Shown here: in pieces, positions 34,983-44,934 of the stretch
Numbering within the stretch: the stretch's first letter is position 1
Layout of the letters: every line of letters begins with the position of its first letter
NCBI RefSeq assembly: GCF_007421925.1
Contig: NZ_QMDX01000001.1
Span: forward strand, 580,629 to 644,628
From: Haloglomus irregulare
GTDB taxonomy: Archaea > Halobacteriota > Halobacteria > Halobacteriales > Haloarculaceae
DNA: 64,000 nucleotides
Reading direction: 5' to 3'
Made by a program: the position numbers and the translations under genes
The notes under the pieces: model-generated
Database searches by the model: none
What the model was told of the DNA's origin: nothing
The model's input: the letters and a program-made list of their open reading frames with translations, nothing else

Positions 34983-35315
34983 TCTGACGTCATCCCCATC
35001 TTCCTCCAACAGGTTCGGAACGACGAGCCCATCTCCGCGGATGATATCGTCTAAGCCAACCTCCGCGCCGCCACGACCGACGCCGTCGGCGAGGCGGACA
35101 ACATCGGGACGGGCACCGAAACCTCCGTCCTCGACCTCGCCGAGACTATCCAGGAGGCCACTAACACCGATTCCCAAATCGTCCACGCCAACCCGCGTCC
35201 GGCCGACATCGACCACAGCGTCGCGGATATCGCGAAAGCGCGCGAGCAACTCGGCCACGACCCACGACTCTCACTCCGCAAGGGCATCGAGTCCCTGTCC
35301 GCTATAGGTACCTGA
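34983..35315 (+). pseudogene. Epimerase fragment 2, with deletion and TAA
   Basis: Reads SDVIPIFLQQVRNDEPIS, then directly ADDIV-stop-ANLRAAT, and on through GTGTETSVLDLAETI and ADIAKAREQLGHDPRL to TGA at 35,313. Compared with fragment 1 and normal epimerases, the 'GDGxQTHDFV' block is missing between DEPIS and ADDIV, and a TAA at 35,052-35,054 interrupts it. Clearly a dead gene copy. Confidence 0.8.
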
Positions 35316-35491
35316 TTCAACTAGAGCGCCGGCCACGGTTGACGCCGACTCCGATCGTCGCTGAACGCGAGAGCCCTGGCCATCGAACCACGCCGATCCC
35401 GATTCAGGACGGGATCGGCGGGATCAACCACGACAACGCGAGTGCCAGCGTTCGCCGCCCGACTCGTTCGGGGGTCTGTTGCAACCGTCCG

Positions 35492-35941
35492 TCAACTGTC
35501 GATATCATCCGGAACGGTATCGAAACCCAACGTCTGGAAGTCGTCCGTATCGAACGTGAAGACGTGTGAGGCGTCCTTCGAATCCGCGAGCACGCTACTG
35601 AGATGGTCGACGAGCGTGATCGTCTGATCGTCGTACTGCACGAACTGGTTGCAGGCGGCTTCGAACTGGTCCTCGTCGACATCGAGAACGGTGAACAATC
35701 CTCCAGCTCGAATCGCTCCGAGCGCCGTGCTGGCTGCCTCGTGGCTAACTCGCTGCACCAGCAGACGTGTCGTTTCAGCGAGGATATATCGGGAGGTCTA
35801 CACCGGACGATAGAGTAGGTCCCCCGTCCGGATGCGTTCGAAGAGTTCGATCGTCCGCTCATGAAACGCAGCATCCTCGTCGAATCGGGCGTAGAACGGC
35901 CCGGTATCGACGAAGATTGGTTACGGTTCGATACCGCTCAT
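35492..35941 (-). pseudogene. VapC-type PIN toxin with two in-frame stops
   Basis: From ATG 35941, seven bases after the antitoxin stop, the frame reads MSGIEP-stop-PIFVDTGPFYARFDEDAA, then GDLLYRPV-stop-TSRYILAETTRLLVQRV and an intact second half with the PIN motifs (DDQTITLVDHLSSVLADSKD, VFTFDTDDFQTLGF). All PIN acidic positions are still present, so decay is recent. Only the last 88 residues form an unbroken frame and they lack the first Asp. The antitoxin upstream is intact. Confidence 0.8.
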
Positions 35942-35947
35942 CGGCTC

Positions 35948-36265
35948 TCAGGACTCCTCATCAGGCACAGAATCCCCACGAGAGGAGTCTTGTGTAAGGT
36001 ATTCATCGACGTTCTGGGAGACATCGGATTGGCCACTCGAGAACGACGGCGCGGAAAAGAACGGATCATCCGAGTCAACTACGATCTCGTGGCCCTCTGT
36101 AGTAGCACGAACGACTGCTTTATCGAGGGCTTCGAGCGCATCTTCACGAGTGGATGACCGGGCAGTGACCTTTCGGGTTTCGTCACGCGCAAGCCACTGG
36201 CCCTCATCATCATCGTAGAGCAGCGTGATTCGTTTCGCCGTCGGACGATCGCTATTCGTGCTCAT
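35948..36265 (-). CDS. HicB-like antitoxin, 105 aa
   Basis: ATG at 36265 (MSTNSDRPTAKRITLLYDDD). The text ITLLYDDDEGQWLARDETRK with VTARSSTREDALEALDKAVV is the partial RNase-H-like fold of HicB/DUF1902-type antitoxins; the acidic C-terminus would bind the toxin. Located seven bases upstream of the VapC pseudogene, so it is now an orphan. Confidence 0.75.
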   Translation of the reverse strand: MSTNSDRPTAKRITLLYDDDEGQWLARDETRKVTARSSTREDALEALDKAVVRATTEGHEIVVDSDDPFFSAPSFSSGQSDVSQNVDEYLTQDSSRGDSVPDEES

Positions 36266-36480
36266 GAGTGATTGTCCCGCATATCGTGCCGCCATGTCGA
36301 TCTGTGGCTGGCACACTCGCGTTTCGTATCCTATGCTTCCCCGTGCTCACTCTTTAATCATTTGCGCAACCCGAAATCGGCCTCACTGGAGGGTACCCGA
36401 GACATTCATCGAGGTTGCCTGGTGCCACGGAGCCGCTCGCCAGGTCCGTCAGAGGCCGACTAGGCCTGAAACAACAAGCA

Positions 36481-36555
36481 ATTACCGGCGCCGGCGACGG
36501 GTCGCAAACACACGACCTGGTCGACATCAACGATGTCGTTCAGGCCGACCTCCGA
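36481..36555 (+). pseudogene. Epimerase fragment 3
   Basis: Twenty-five codons read ITGAGDGSQTHDLVDINDVV then QADLR, exactly the block that fragment 2 lacks (G-D-G-x-Q-T-H-D). It stops five bases before the end of the primase-like gene on the other strand, marking a sharp join between the sugar-gene debris and the conjugation region. Confidence 0.65.
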
Positions 36556-36560
36556 GGTGA

Positions 36561-37739
36561 TCATCCGAAGAGCCGCCGCAGGAGCGAATTCGAGTCCTCG
36601 GAGACGGAATCTGACTCCTCCCCCATCTGGTCGACAGTTGGCTCCGAAACCGCAGGCTCACCATCTCCCATCTCTGCTTCCAGCATCTGGATCCGTTCCT
36701 CTTTCAGCCCGAGCAGCGCCTCCAGTTCCTGCACTCGCTGTTCCAGTAACCGAATCCGTTCCGCATCGTAGGCTCGCTGCCCACGCTGTTGGGGCTGACG
36801 AAATGACGGTCGCGAACCAGCAGACGCAGCTCCGTCCCCACTCGCCGGTTCGTAGAACTCGTCCGTCACATCCACAGCCCGCGCGACGGTGACCTCACCA
36901 TACGTCGAGCCGTCGCCGTAGTGCTGTTCATCCCACTTCTCGTGCATCAGCCCCGAGTCACGGAACAGCGCGTCCATCTGCTTCGCATCGCCACCGGTCC
37001 AGAAGGCAAGCAGACAGCAGAGCGCCATATCGGCCTCCGACTGACTCGCGTAGCCAGTCGTCTGTCCCTGCCAGAGTCGCTGGAACTTCTCGCCGTTCTT
37101 CGCGGCGCCCGCCCGTCGGATGAGCTCCGAATCCGAGAGTACGGGCGTTGACGACTGACTAGAGGCTTGCTCGTTCCCGACCGACGTGGTCTCCACACCG
37201 ATGTGTTCATCGTATACCTCATCGAGTTCCTCGGGCCGTTCTTTCGCCGACTTGGGCGTCCCCTCGACATGGTCGCCGGTTACGGTGAAGAAGCGCTTCT
37301 TTTCGTACATCTCGACCTTCCCACGACGGTTCCGGTCGTTTGGAAGCCGCCCCTGTAGGATGACGTGATATCCCGTTCCGCTCGGTGAGACCTCGGTGTA
37401 CGAATCGAGCGCACCGACGATCTCTTTCGCGACTGGGGTCGGCCGCCCATTCTCGGCATCGCGGCAGTCGTCCAGGTCGATACCGACGAGTGGGTCGATC
37501 TCGGTGAAGACGAACCCGAGGCCGTAGTTCCACTCGGTCGCGAACTCGTACGCGATGTCGAACGAACTCCACGTCTCCGGATCCGTCGTCGAGGCCCAAT
37601 TGCCATCCGCGGGATTGATCGGCACCTTCGTCGGCTTACCGTCCCGCTCTTCTTCCCGCCAGCAGAGCCACTGCTCACGGGCAGTCATGGCATCCGGTAT
37701 CTCGTCTGCCGTCGGCTGGGGGTACGCACTGTCAGTCAT
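36561..37739 (-). CDS. Primase/polymerase-like protein (phage NrS-1 type), 392 aa
   Basis: ATG at 37739, eight bases inside the VirB4 gene's end. The N-terminal 230 residues match the primase-polymerase-type module of plasmids and phages: WLCWREEERDGKPTKVPINP, then LGFVFTEIDPLVGIDLDDC (acidic metal site D-L-D-D) and SPSGTGYHVILQGRLP. The middle part (LWQGQTTGYASQSEADMALC) is the helical domain seen in NrS-1-like polymerases; the C-terminus has a coiled coil (RIRLLEQRVQELEALLGLKE). No helicase motifs, so a stand-alone form. Last gene of the conjugation operon, suggesting priming of the transferred strand or plasmid replication. Confidence 0.78.
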   Translation of the reverse strand: MTDSAYPQPTADEIPDAMTAREQWLCWREEERDGKPTKVPINPADGNWASTTDPETWSSFDIAYEFATEWNYGLGFVFTEIDPLVGIDLDDCRDAENGRPTPVAKEIVGALDSYTEVSPSGTGYHVILQGRLPNDRNRRGKVEMYEKKRFFTVTGDHVEGTPKSAKERPEELDEVYDEHIGVETTSVGNEQASSQSSTPVLSDSELIRRAGAAKNGEKFQRLWQGQTTGYASQSEADMALCCLLAFWTGGDAKQMDALFRDSGLMHEKWDEQHYGDGSTYGEVTVARAVDVTDEFYEPASGDGAASAGSRPSFRQPQQRGQRAYDAERIRLLEQRVQELEALLGLKEERIQMLEAEMGDGEPAVSEPTVDQMGEESDSVSEDSNSLLRRLFG

Positions 37740-39789
37740 CGGCCACCTCTTCGCCGATGGACAGACCGTTCTCGGCCATCGCCTCGGATACCGTGTCAGC
37801 CTCGGAACGTGATTCCGCAACGTACCCGTCGATGACCTGTGTCTCATACGGACTCGCCCGAACGCGGATCGGGAACCAGCCCTCCTCGTCCACTCCCAGC
37901 AACGCTTCGGAGTACCCGTCCTCGTCGTTGCCCGCCTTCGCGGTCCGGACCCACGCGACCTCCCGCTCGCTCAGCCCGAACCACTCGGCGAGTTGCTCGG
38001 CCTCCTCGTCCACCCGGTGGATGACCGTCATCGAACAGAGGTTCGCGATGGTCCGGGCTTCCGGTGTGAGCGTGAACTCACCGCCCGTCTGCGTAACGAA
38101 GTGGAGAGAGAGGTCGTAATGCCGGCTGTGTCGCACGGCCGTCTCCAGAAATCCGAGCGAGGTCGCATCCGACATGAGGTAGTGCGCCTCGTCGATGACG
38201 AACAGGACCCGCTTCTCGGTCGCCTTCGCTCGCTCGTACACCGCGTTGAACAGGACCTGCATCATCAGGCCCGTCTCCGAGCGACCACGGCTGCCCTCCT
38301 CTTGGCGCAGGTCGAGATAGACGACCTTCGAATCGAGGTCGAACGCCGTCGGCTGCGCGAGGTGTGCGAGATCGCCATCGGCCCGGAATGACGGGCGGAG
38401 ATCCTTCAGGAGCGACTGGACGTCCGCACGGACGCTGTCCTGCTCACCGGCTGTCTCGTAGCCGAACGCCCGCGGGTCCTCCAACATCGTCTCCAGCACC
38501 GCGATCACGTCCGTCACGGTGGGCGACTCCCGGTCGTGCGTGCCCGGGTCGCGCGTGATATCCCGGCGTTCGTAGGCCTCCTGTACCGCCCGACGAAGCG
38601 TCTGCTTGCGCTCGCCGAGCGGATTGTTCGCGACGTGTTCGAAGAACGTCTCGAAGAAGGTCATCACCCAGGTAATCTGCTGGGCCCACGGGTCGAGATC
38701 AGGAACGCTCCGCAGGATCGACTCGGGCGTCGGCTTGAGTTCGAGCGGGTTCAGCCCCCGACGCCCGCCGACCGTGATGCGCTCGCCGCCGAGGGCCTGA
38801 CTCACGCCCGCGAAGCCACCCATCGGGTCGAGCATTACGATGACAGTATCCTCGTCGTACATCGCGCGACGGACGAGCTGGAGTTTCGTCCCGAAGGACT
38901 TGCCCGCGCCGAGTTTTCCGATCGTCATCATGCAGTAGCCGGTCGAGCGGTTGAACCGGTCGAGGATGAGCGGGCTCTCGTTGAGCGCGTACGTCCCGTA
39001 CTCGATACCCGGTTCGGCGAGTGCGCCCGCGACGAACGGGAACAGTGCGCCCGCCGCACCCGCGAGCATCGGCGTGGTGGTCTCCATCGACTCCGCGAGT
39101 TGGTCGACCGCGACGGGACTGCACGAGGTGAGCGTCGCGGGCTGGGCCCACCGTGGTGTCACAGGTGTCAGGTTCGCGGGCGCCCGTCGGGCGGCCTTCC
39201 GAACTGAGTCGACATCGTGTTCGACGGTCTCGTGGTCCTCACCGCGGACGGTCAGGAACATCGAGACGTCGAACGCCCGCGTGGGCGTGTTCCGGAGCAC
39301 GTCGTAGAGCGCTTGGTAATCCTCCAGATCCTTCTGGACGCCACGCGCACCGGCTCGCTGCTTGTCGGTCAGATAGTCGAGGTCAGCTTGCAGGTCCTCG
39401 ATGCGGTTCTCCAGCGAGTCGAGTGTTGCGTGCGTTTCCCGAGGGTCGAGGTGGATGGCGATGTCTGTCCGGCGCGTATCACTCGTCGCGTACAACCCCT
39501 CCAGGCAGCCGTCACTCGGCTCGTCCGGGTAGCCCGCGATCCAGAGCGACTGCGTCCACGTACGTCCCGTCTCGACACCGTTCGCGTGTTCGGTGACCGT
39601 CGACGGCGCGAGGATCGACTGGTGTGCATCACCAGGAGCAGGGAGGCCGGCACTCGATGTCCCGCGTCCTTCTCCGATACCCCCGCCTGTCTCTGCTCGA
39701 GCGTCTTCTGTTTCGGGAATATCTCCTGACTCATCCGGGTCGTCCCGTTCGTCGTCCGCACCTCGACGACCGAGGAGCCGTCGGATCAT
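37732..39789 (-). CDS. VirB4/TraC-type conjugation ATPase, 685 aa
   Basis: ATG at 39789. Acidic disordered N-terminus (1-60), VirB4 N-terminal domain (about 80-270), then the P-loop GKLGAGKS (291-298) and Walker B VLFVIDEAH (528-536), followed by the motif FVTQTGGEFTLT. This is the energising ATPase of type IV secretion-type conjugation machines. Overlaps the gene before it by four bases and the primase-like gene after it by eight, so all are co-translated. No VirD4 coupling protein or relaxase lies in the window. Confidence 0.9.
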   Translation of the reverse strand: MIRRLLGRRGADDERDDPDESGDIPETEDARAETGGGIGEGRGTSSAGLPAPGDAHQSILAPSTVTEHANGVETGRTWTQSLWIAGYPDEPSDGCLEGLYATSDTRRTDIAIHLDPRETHATLDSLENRIEDLQADLDYLTDKQRAGARGVQKDLEDYQALYDVLRNTPTRAFDVSMFLTVRGEDHETVEHDVDSVRKAARRAPANLTPVTPRWAQPATLTSCSPVAVDQLAESMETTTPMLAGAAGALFPFVAGALAEPGIEYGTYALNESPLILDRFNRSTGYCMMTIGKLGAGKSFGTKLQLVRRAMYDEDTVIVMLDPMGGFAGVSQALGGERITVGGRRGLNPLELKPTPESILRSVPDLDPWAQQITWVMTFFETFFEHVANNPLGERKQTLRRAVQEAYERRDITRDPGTHDRESPTVTDVIAVLETMLEDPRAFGYETAGEQDSVRADVQSLLKDLRPSFRADGDLAHLAQPTAFDLDSKVVYLDLRQEEGSRGRSETGLMMQVLFNAVYERAKATEKRVLFVIDEAHYLMSDATSLGFLETAVRHSRHYDLSLHFVTQTGGEFTLTPEARTIANLCSMTVIHRVDEEAEQLAEWFGLSEREVAWVRTAKAGNDEDGYSEALLGVDEEGWFPIRVRASPYETQVIDGYVAESRSEADTVSEAMAENGLSIGEEVADD

Positions 39790-40802
39790 GGGCCCACCCC
39801 GCCGACGATGGGTGTCCGGCCGAATACCGACTCGGGGGCATCGCCGTACTCGCGCTCCTCTCCGGTCCAGAACTTCGCAACGAGCAGGGCCGCGTCCGCT
39901 GCGGGCACGCGCCGCGCGCCACAGCCATCGATCTCTCTGAGCCCCCGCTCGGTGCGAGCGAGACGATCATCGAGCGTTTCGACCATCGCGGCGTGCTGTT
40001 CGGCCTCACCGCCAGCGAGAACCGCGCGGATGAACACGCCGAGGACGGGGATTACGGAGAGGCGTTCGACCATGCTCTCGCGCTCGAAGCTGACCTCTTC
40101 AGGCGTGACCGGGACCACGACGTAATGGTCGCGGATGGTCATCCGCCTGGCTTCGAGCTCGTCGCCGTACCAGTCGATGTAGCTCTCGACGAGCGCGGTC
40201 AGCTGCGGGTTCGCCTTCACGTCCGCGTCGCCGAGTCGCTCCTCGTAGTGGCCGAGATACTCCTCGACGGGGAACGCCTGCGTGGTCGCGTAGAGTTGGA
40301 TCGGGAACTCGACGACCGTATTCAGGAAGTCTTCGAACACCCCGGCCTGTGCCTGCCACTCCTCGGCCGTCGCGAGGGCCATCGACGCAGGGTCGACCTG
40401 CACCATCCCGATGAGGGCGCCGTCGGTTCGTTCGATCGTATCGGTTTCGACATCGACCCGCTCGATGAGCGTGAATCCCTTCGCCGCCTCGTGGTCGTGG
40501 TCGTGCGCGCGCATCCGGTAGCCGACGAGTGTCCCGAACCAGTCGAGACTGCCCGTGTAACTCGGCGTGAGATAGACGAAGAGTGCCCCGACCAGCACGG
40601 CAGCGCCCGCGAGTGGAAGCGCGAGCGTCTGGATAGCGATACCACCGATGACGGCGTCCGGGACGAGCAGTTGCGTCGCCAGGATGACCAGCACCCCCGG
40701 GAACAGTCCGACGGCGAGGTCGGTCAGGCTGTAGCGCCCGAACAGTTTGGTCTCGGCCTTCAGGCCGTTCGGAATCCGTTTGGTTGGGTCGTGGACTGAC
40801 AT
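39786..40802 (-). CDS. VirB3/PrgI-like membrane component of the conjugation machine, 338 aa
   Basis: ATG at 40802 (MSVHDPTKRIPNGLKAETKL). Two N-terminal helices (LAVGLFPGVLVILATQLLVP and GIAIQTLALPLAGAAVLVGA) preceded by a basic cytoplasmic segment match the PrgI/VirB3 topology; a soluble 240-residue domain follows. In several Gram-positive and archaeal systems VirB3 precedes or is fused to VirB4, and here the genes overlap by four bases (ATGA). Role inferred from topology and position. Confidence 0.72.
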   Translation of the reverse strand: MSVHDPTKRIPNGLKAETKLFGRYSLTDLAVGLFPGVLVILATQLLVPDAVIGGIAIQTLALPLAGAAVLVGALFVYLTPSYTGSLDWFGTLVGYRMRAHDHDHEAAKGFTLIERVDVETDTIERTDGALIGMVQVDPASMALATAEEWQAQAGVFEDFLNTVVEFPIQLYATTQAFPVEEYLGHYEERLGDADVKANPQLTALVESYIDWYGDELEARRMTIRDHYVVVPVTPEEVSFERESMVERLSVIPVLGVFIRAVLAGGEAEQHAAMVETLDDRLARTERGLREIDGCGARRVPAADAALLVAKFWTGEEREYGDAPESVFGRTPIVGGVGP

Positions 40803-40807
40803 CTGAA

Positions 40808-42364
40808 TCACTTCGAAGAGTTGTCTCGGCGTCGGGTAGCCGTGCGCCGTGTTCGACCGCGGTCATCGCGCAGTGACTCGAACTCCCGCGACTCCTCCCA
40901 GGGCGGCGCTTTCGATGGTGGAACGGGGATGTGCGTCGACGAGTTCGAGTCGCGCTTGTAGCGATCCGGAGGAACAGGGATGTGTTCACGCTCGGATTCG
41001 GGACCTCCCGACGTGGTCTCGCTGGTAGCGTCCGTAGGTGGAGACGAGCTGCTCTCGTCCGACCCTGGTGGTCCGGCTGCTGGTGGGTCCGGGTTGTGCG
41101 TTGAGGCGACCTTCGTCTCAGGGGGCCCTCCGCCATCACCGCGGGGTGACCCGTCACCACGTCCTCCACCGCCGTCGTTCCCGCGACCGAAACCTCCGGG
41201 GCCCCGGCGTCGCTCCCGAAGTTCGCTCGCGAATCGGGAGCCGAGAGCATTCAATCGCGTCCCTGCTTCGTTCGCCCGGAAGCCGACCGGGCGTGGTCGT
41301 GGTGGCTGGTAGACCGTCGCTCCGCGACCCTGCAGCCCGCCGACGAAGTTCTGCGTCCGGTGGACCGTCTGTCGCTTCGTCTCGACTGCACCTGCCACTC
41401 GGTTTCGGGCCGTCTGGACGGATGCCCGTCTGCCGACGCGGTCGGCCACGAGGAACACGGCACCGGCCTGCCATATGAGGACGAACGGACTGAGGAGTGC
41501 AGCCAGCGGGACGATCAGCGCGAGCAGCCACGTTCCGAGGCTGTCCATCGAGAGTTCGAGGCTCTCGAAGAGAAGGATCTCCAGGCGGAACAGCACCGCG
41601 ACCGGGAGTGTCATGAACAGGAATGGGACGAAGAACCCGCCGATGCGTGAGGCGAACCTCGCGACCAGCGCGAACGGACCGACCCCCGGCACCCAGAGCG
41701 CGATGAGGATGGGCATGATGAGAACGAAGAAGTATAGGATCACCTCGCGGAGCAGATAGACCAGCGCGAGGAGCAGGAACAACACGAGGTCGATGAACAG
41801 CGTGAGGACGACCCCGAGGAGGCTGAGTCCGGTGAACGAGAGCGTCTCGAAGAGCGTCAGTTCCGACAAGTTGGGGACGATGTACCCCGTGAGCGCGTCG
41901 GCGAACTGTAGGGTGAGTGCTGCGATCCACCACCACGCGAGGATACCGAGCAGGCCGGTGAATGCCCGCTTCTTGAGTTTCGAGCGGTGGTAGGTGCTGA
42001 ACAAGTAGCTCGTCGATTCGAGGAAGATGACGAGTCCGATGCTCAGCGCGTAGAGGAGCAGGGCCAGCGGGACGATCGAGTCCCAATAGTACTCGTAGAT
42101 CTGTGGCCACGCATCGTTGGTCGGGGCTTCATAGACTGCGTTCGGATGTGGAGTCTTGACAACCAGTTTGATGAGTTCCCCCGCGTACTTTTCTATTAAT
42201 CCCGATATCGGCGAGAAGAGACCATCAAGGAGCTGTTTCAACGCATCAACTATCACATCTCCGAGCGCCGATAGCGGGAGAAGAGGGAATTCAGCAGGGA
42301 GTGTAGTGATAACCTCGTCATCAGGGCTCATAGCTCCAAACTCACGATTCCCTCTATCAGCCAT
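40808..42364 (-). CDS. VirB6/TrbL-like polytopic membrane protein, 518 aa
   Basis: ATG at 42364 overlaps the lipoprotein stop by eight bases. Residues about 110-320 contain six or seven helices (IVPLALLLYALSIGLVIFLE, GLLGILAWWWIAALTLQFAD, FIDLVLFLLLALVYLLREVI), the TrbL/VirB6 channel arrangement. The last 200 residues are a polar, Pro/Gly/Arg-rich tail (GGFGRGNDGGGGRGDGSPRG; HIPVPPDRYKRDSNSSTHIP, with a repeated HIPVPP). It should form the inner-membrane channel of the conjugation apparatus. Confidence 0.8.
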   Translation of the reverse strand: MADRGNREFGAMSPDDEVITTLPAEFPLLPLSALGDVIVDALKQLLDGLFSPISGLIEKYAGELIKLVVKTPHPNAVYEAPTNDAWPQIYEYYWDSIVPLALLLYALSIGLVIFLESTSYLFSTYHRSKLKKRAFTGLLGILAWWWIAALTLQFADALTGYIVPNLSELTLFETLSFTGLSLLGVVLTLFIDLVLFLLLALVYLLREVILYFFVLIMPILIALWVPGVGPFALVARFASRIGGFFVPFLFMTLPVAVLFRLEILLFESLELSMDSLGTWLLALIVPLAALLSPFVLIWQAGAVFLVADRVGRRASVQTARNRVAGAVETKRQTVHRTQNFVGGLQGRGATVYQPPRPRPVGFRANEAGTRLNALGSRFASELRERRRGPGGFGRGNDGGGGRGDGSPRGDGGGPPETKVASTHNPDPPAAGPPGSDESSSSPPTDATSETTSGGPESEREHIPVPPDRYKRDSNSSTHIPVPPSKAPPWEESREFESLRDDRGRTRRTATRRRDNSSK

Positions 42365-43202
42365 CCAGGACCTCGATTCTGGAGCTATCACAGACAAACC
42401 GTCCGCCGGTAGTTCCTGTGCCAGGATTCCCTTCTGCGGTAAGACGGACTGAGGTGGAGAGGACTTCGCCGGTCGCAATTCCGACCGAGATTCTGAAGAC
42501 GAATTCTTCGCCTGCACATTCGACAGAAGTCGCTTCGTCAAATACTGCCGGAGCAGCAGTCGATACGTACTCTTGCCTACCCTGGGGAGGAATTACTACT
42601 GATTCAATTGGAACTCCACCGATGAATGGGATGCCAGGAAAATCACTAATTGGGGTATCTACCGTCCAGTTGGGGGCTTCCTCGAATGTTATATCGTGTG
42701 CCCAAGTCGGAGCAGAGCCACGATTCTCGATCTGTACCACTACCTTTCCCGAATCAAGCAATCTCTCGCCACCTCCATTGAGTCGGATACCAGTTATCGA
42801 GACTTCGGGCAACAGCTCAATCGGCTGACGCTCGGTTTCATCACCCACCTTGGCGACTAATTCGTGAACTCCCGGTGTGTAGTGGACGTAATCCGTATCG
42901 CCTATCTCGGGGTCAGCAATGGCCATCCGAACGGTCGTCGCTGCGAAGTCCGGGTTGACCGACGCGAACACCGTCCCATCCGGCTCGACCAGCGAAATCT
43001 GCGAGACGCCGTGGTCCTCTGGAAGCCCGATAACCAGATCACCGAGGTCGAACGAGAGCGACTGGAGGACACTCCCAGGCTCCCCACTCCCGTTATCAGT
43101 CGGTGAGACCGGGTCGGCCTGCGAACGCGAGCAGCCGGCCAGCCCGACCATCGCTCCACCGCCGAGCACCCGGAGCACGTTCCGACGCGACATCGCGGGC
43201 AT
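42357..43202 (-). CDS. Exported lipoprotein of the conjugation operon, 281 aa
   Basis: Start at 43202, coupled to the preceding stop (TGATG), or at the ATG nine bases later. The N-terminus MSRRNVLRVLGGGAMVGLAG followed by Cys is a Tat signal with lipobox. The mature part has two Ig-like beta domains, one in CARDB style (GIRLNGGGERLLDSGKVVVQ then IENRGSAPTW). Likely a surface anchor or adhesin of the mating apparatus. Confidence 0.78.
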   Translation of the reverse strand: MPAMSRRNVLRVLGGGAMVGLAGCSRSQADPVSPTDNGSGEPGSVLQSLSFDLGDLVIGLPEDHGVSQISLVEPDGTVFASVNPDFAATTVRMAIADPEIGDTDYVHYTPGVHELVAKVGDETERQPIELLPEVSITGIRLNGGGERLLDSGKVVVQIENRGSAPTWAHDITFEEAPNWTVDTPISDFPGIPFIGGVPIESVVIPPQGRQEYVSTAAPAVFDEATSVECAGEEFVFRISVGIATGEVLSTSVRLTAEGNPGTGTTGGRFVCDSSRIEVLDG

Positions 43203-44934
43203 CACAGCCCCCTCCACGGTGGCCACACACCCCAGTTCGTGATGCGGTCGATGAGGAACACGCCGAGCAGGAACAGTGCAATCGGAACGCCCCCAGTGTA
43301 GAGTACGGACAGGCCGTCGATAGCCGACCCGCGGACGTAGACCGTCTCCGAGTCGCCGAGGTAGGCTTGCTCGCCCTGGACCTGCCACCAGTCGCGTGGC
43401 TCGTACCGAGCAGTGACACCACCAGCAGGCCGTGGGATGGTGACCGTCGCGAGTCCATCCGCGTCGGTCGTGATGACCCGCGACCCGAGGTAGACGGGTT
43501 CGACACGCCGACTCGTATCGATCGGCCCCCCCAACGCCGCATCCCGGAGCGAGATGCGAATCGTCGCGGTCTCGCGAGTCACGTTGACGATCGAGAGCGA
43601 GAGGTTGCTCCGATGGAGCGCGACCTCGGAGTACGCGATATCATCCGAGGAGACGCCGACCCCACGGACGAGTCCATGTGCCCGAACGCGTGGCCAGTCA
43701 CCACGCCCTGGTTCTCCCACAGCGCGCGTGGTCACCTCGAAGCTCGTCTCGTACACCTCGGGTGGCGTATCGAGGCGCACGTGCTCGGGCAGGTCGGGTG
43801 CGGCGAGTCGCACACCATCCGTTCCGAGGAGACGCACGCCCGGCCCGTCCGTCGTCGGCCCCGGCTCGAACGGATAGGCGTGGACCTGGAGCGGGTGGAG
43901 CGGCGAATGCTGTGTCGTCGCTCCGCTCTCGCTGCTCGTCGCGAGCGTATCCCACACCGGATCGCGTGCGACGTAGAACCGCCAGACGCCGTTCACCTCT
44001 CCGGAGGCGATTTTGTAGCCGAGCCAGCTGTCGTGGTAGCGCAGCGAGAGTCCGATATCGTCGTCCGGGTAGCGCGTCCGCTGGCCGCTGACTGCGAGGC
44101 TGTACAGCCGTGCCTCGATAGAGTCACGGACGGTGACGGTCTCCAGTACCGTCTCGTGATCGGAGCGCCACACCCACCGGCATCGTCGCTCGGTCTCACC
44201 GCTCGTCTCGTTGATGACGACCGTCCGGCAGCGGCGCACCTGTCGCTCGCGCAGCACCGACAGTTCGACCCCTACCTCGGTTTCCAGCGTGAAGACGACG
44301 TTTGCGTCCCCGGTGTCGAGCCCGTCGTAGGCGAGTCGGACCGTCCGGTCGCCGTTCGACCGCGCCTGAAGTTCACCGTCGGCGAGCAGTCGTGTCTCGA
44401 CGATTCGTGAGTCGACGAGTGTCCACGTCGACCGGCGTGACCCAGTTCGGTCGTCCGCAGGCACGCGAACGCGGTAGTCCGTCGTCCCCAGGGTGACACC
44501 CTCCGTCGGTACCAACAGGGCCGTCCGCTCGGGATTCGTGAGCGCCCGCGTCGATGGCTGGACCGCGAACACCGAGACGGTCACGTCCTTCAGGTAGGTC
44601 CCGTTCGCTCGCGGCGCCCCGACGGGGAAGACCGAGCGGGTATGGTCGGTATCCGGGAACGTTTCGAGATCGGCGCGGTTCCACCGCTCGACAGCCTTGG
44701 GTGGCTCGTCGAGCGGGATGTCCGTTCCGGCAGCGAGGGCGACCAGGTCGGACTCGTTCGCGGTCGCTTCCCGGAACGTCTCTAGGTCGGTGAGATCGAC
44801 ATCCCCGGCCCAGAGCGTGGCGAACGTCTCGTTGTCGAGACCGTGGTCCGGCTCCGTCTCTGGATGCCCGAAGGCGCTCGACGTTGTGAGTGTGGTCATG
44901 ATGAGGAGGCTCGTAAGAGCGGTTAGAACCCGCA
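43202..44934 (-). CDS. Large secreted, C-terminally anchored surface protein of the conjugation operon, 577 aa
   Basis: The best start is TTG 44934, which gives a signal peptide (RVLTALTSLLIMTTLTTSSA) and overlaps the stop of the pilin-like gene; the ATG at 44899 would shorten the signal. The exported part is acidic, beta-rich and carries many N-glycosylation sequons. A single C-terminal helix (GLSVLYTGGVPIALFLLGVF) with a short tail anchors it. Its position between the VirB2-like and lipoprotein genes suggests an archaeal mating-pair or pilus-tip protein. No homologue recognised. Confidence 0.75.

Noticed and set aside
38536-39207. Plus-strand frame of 223 codons inside the VirB4 region
   Set aside because: Antisense shadow of VirB4; the minus strand has Walker A and B motifs and overlapping operon partners.
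43103-44410. Plus-strand frame of 435 codons
   Set aside because: Antisense to the secreted surface protein of the conjugation operon; Arg-rich and without motifs, while the opposite strand has a signal peptide and anchor.
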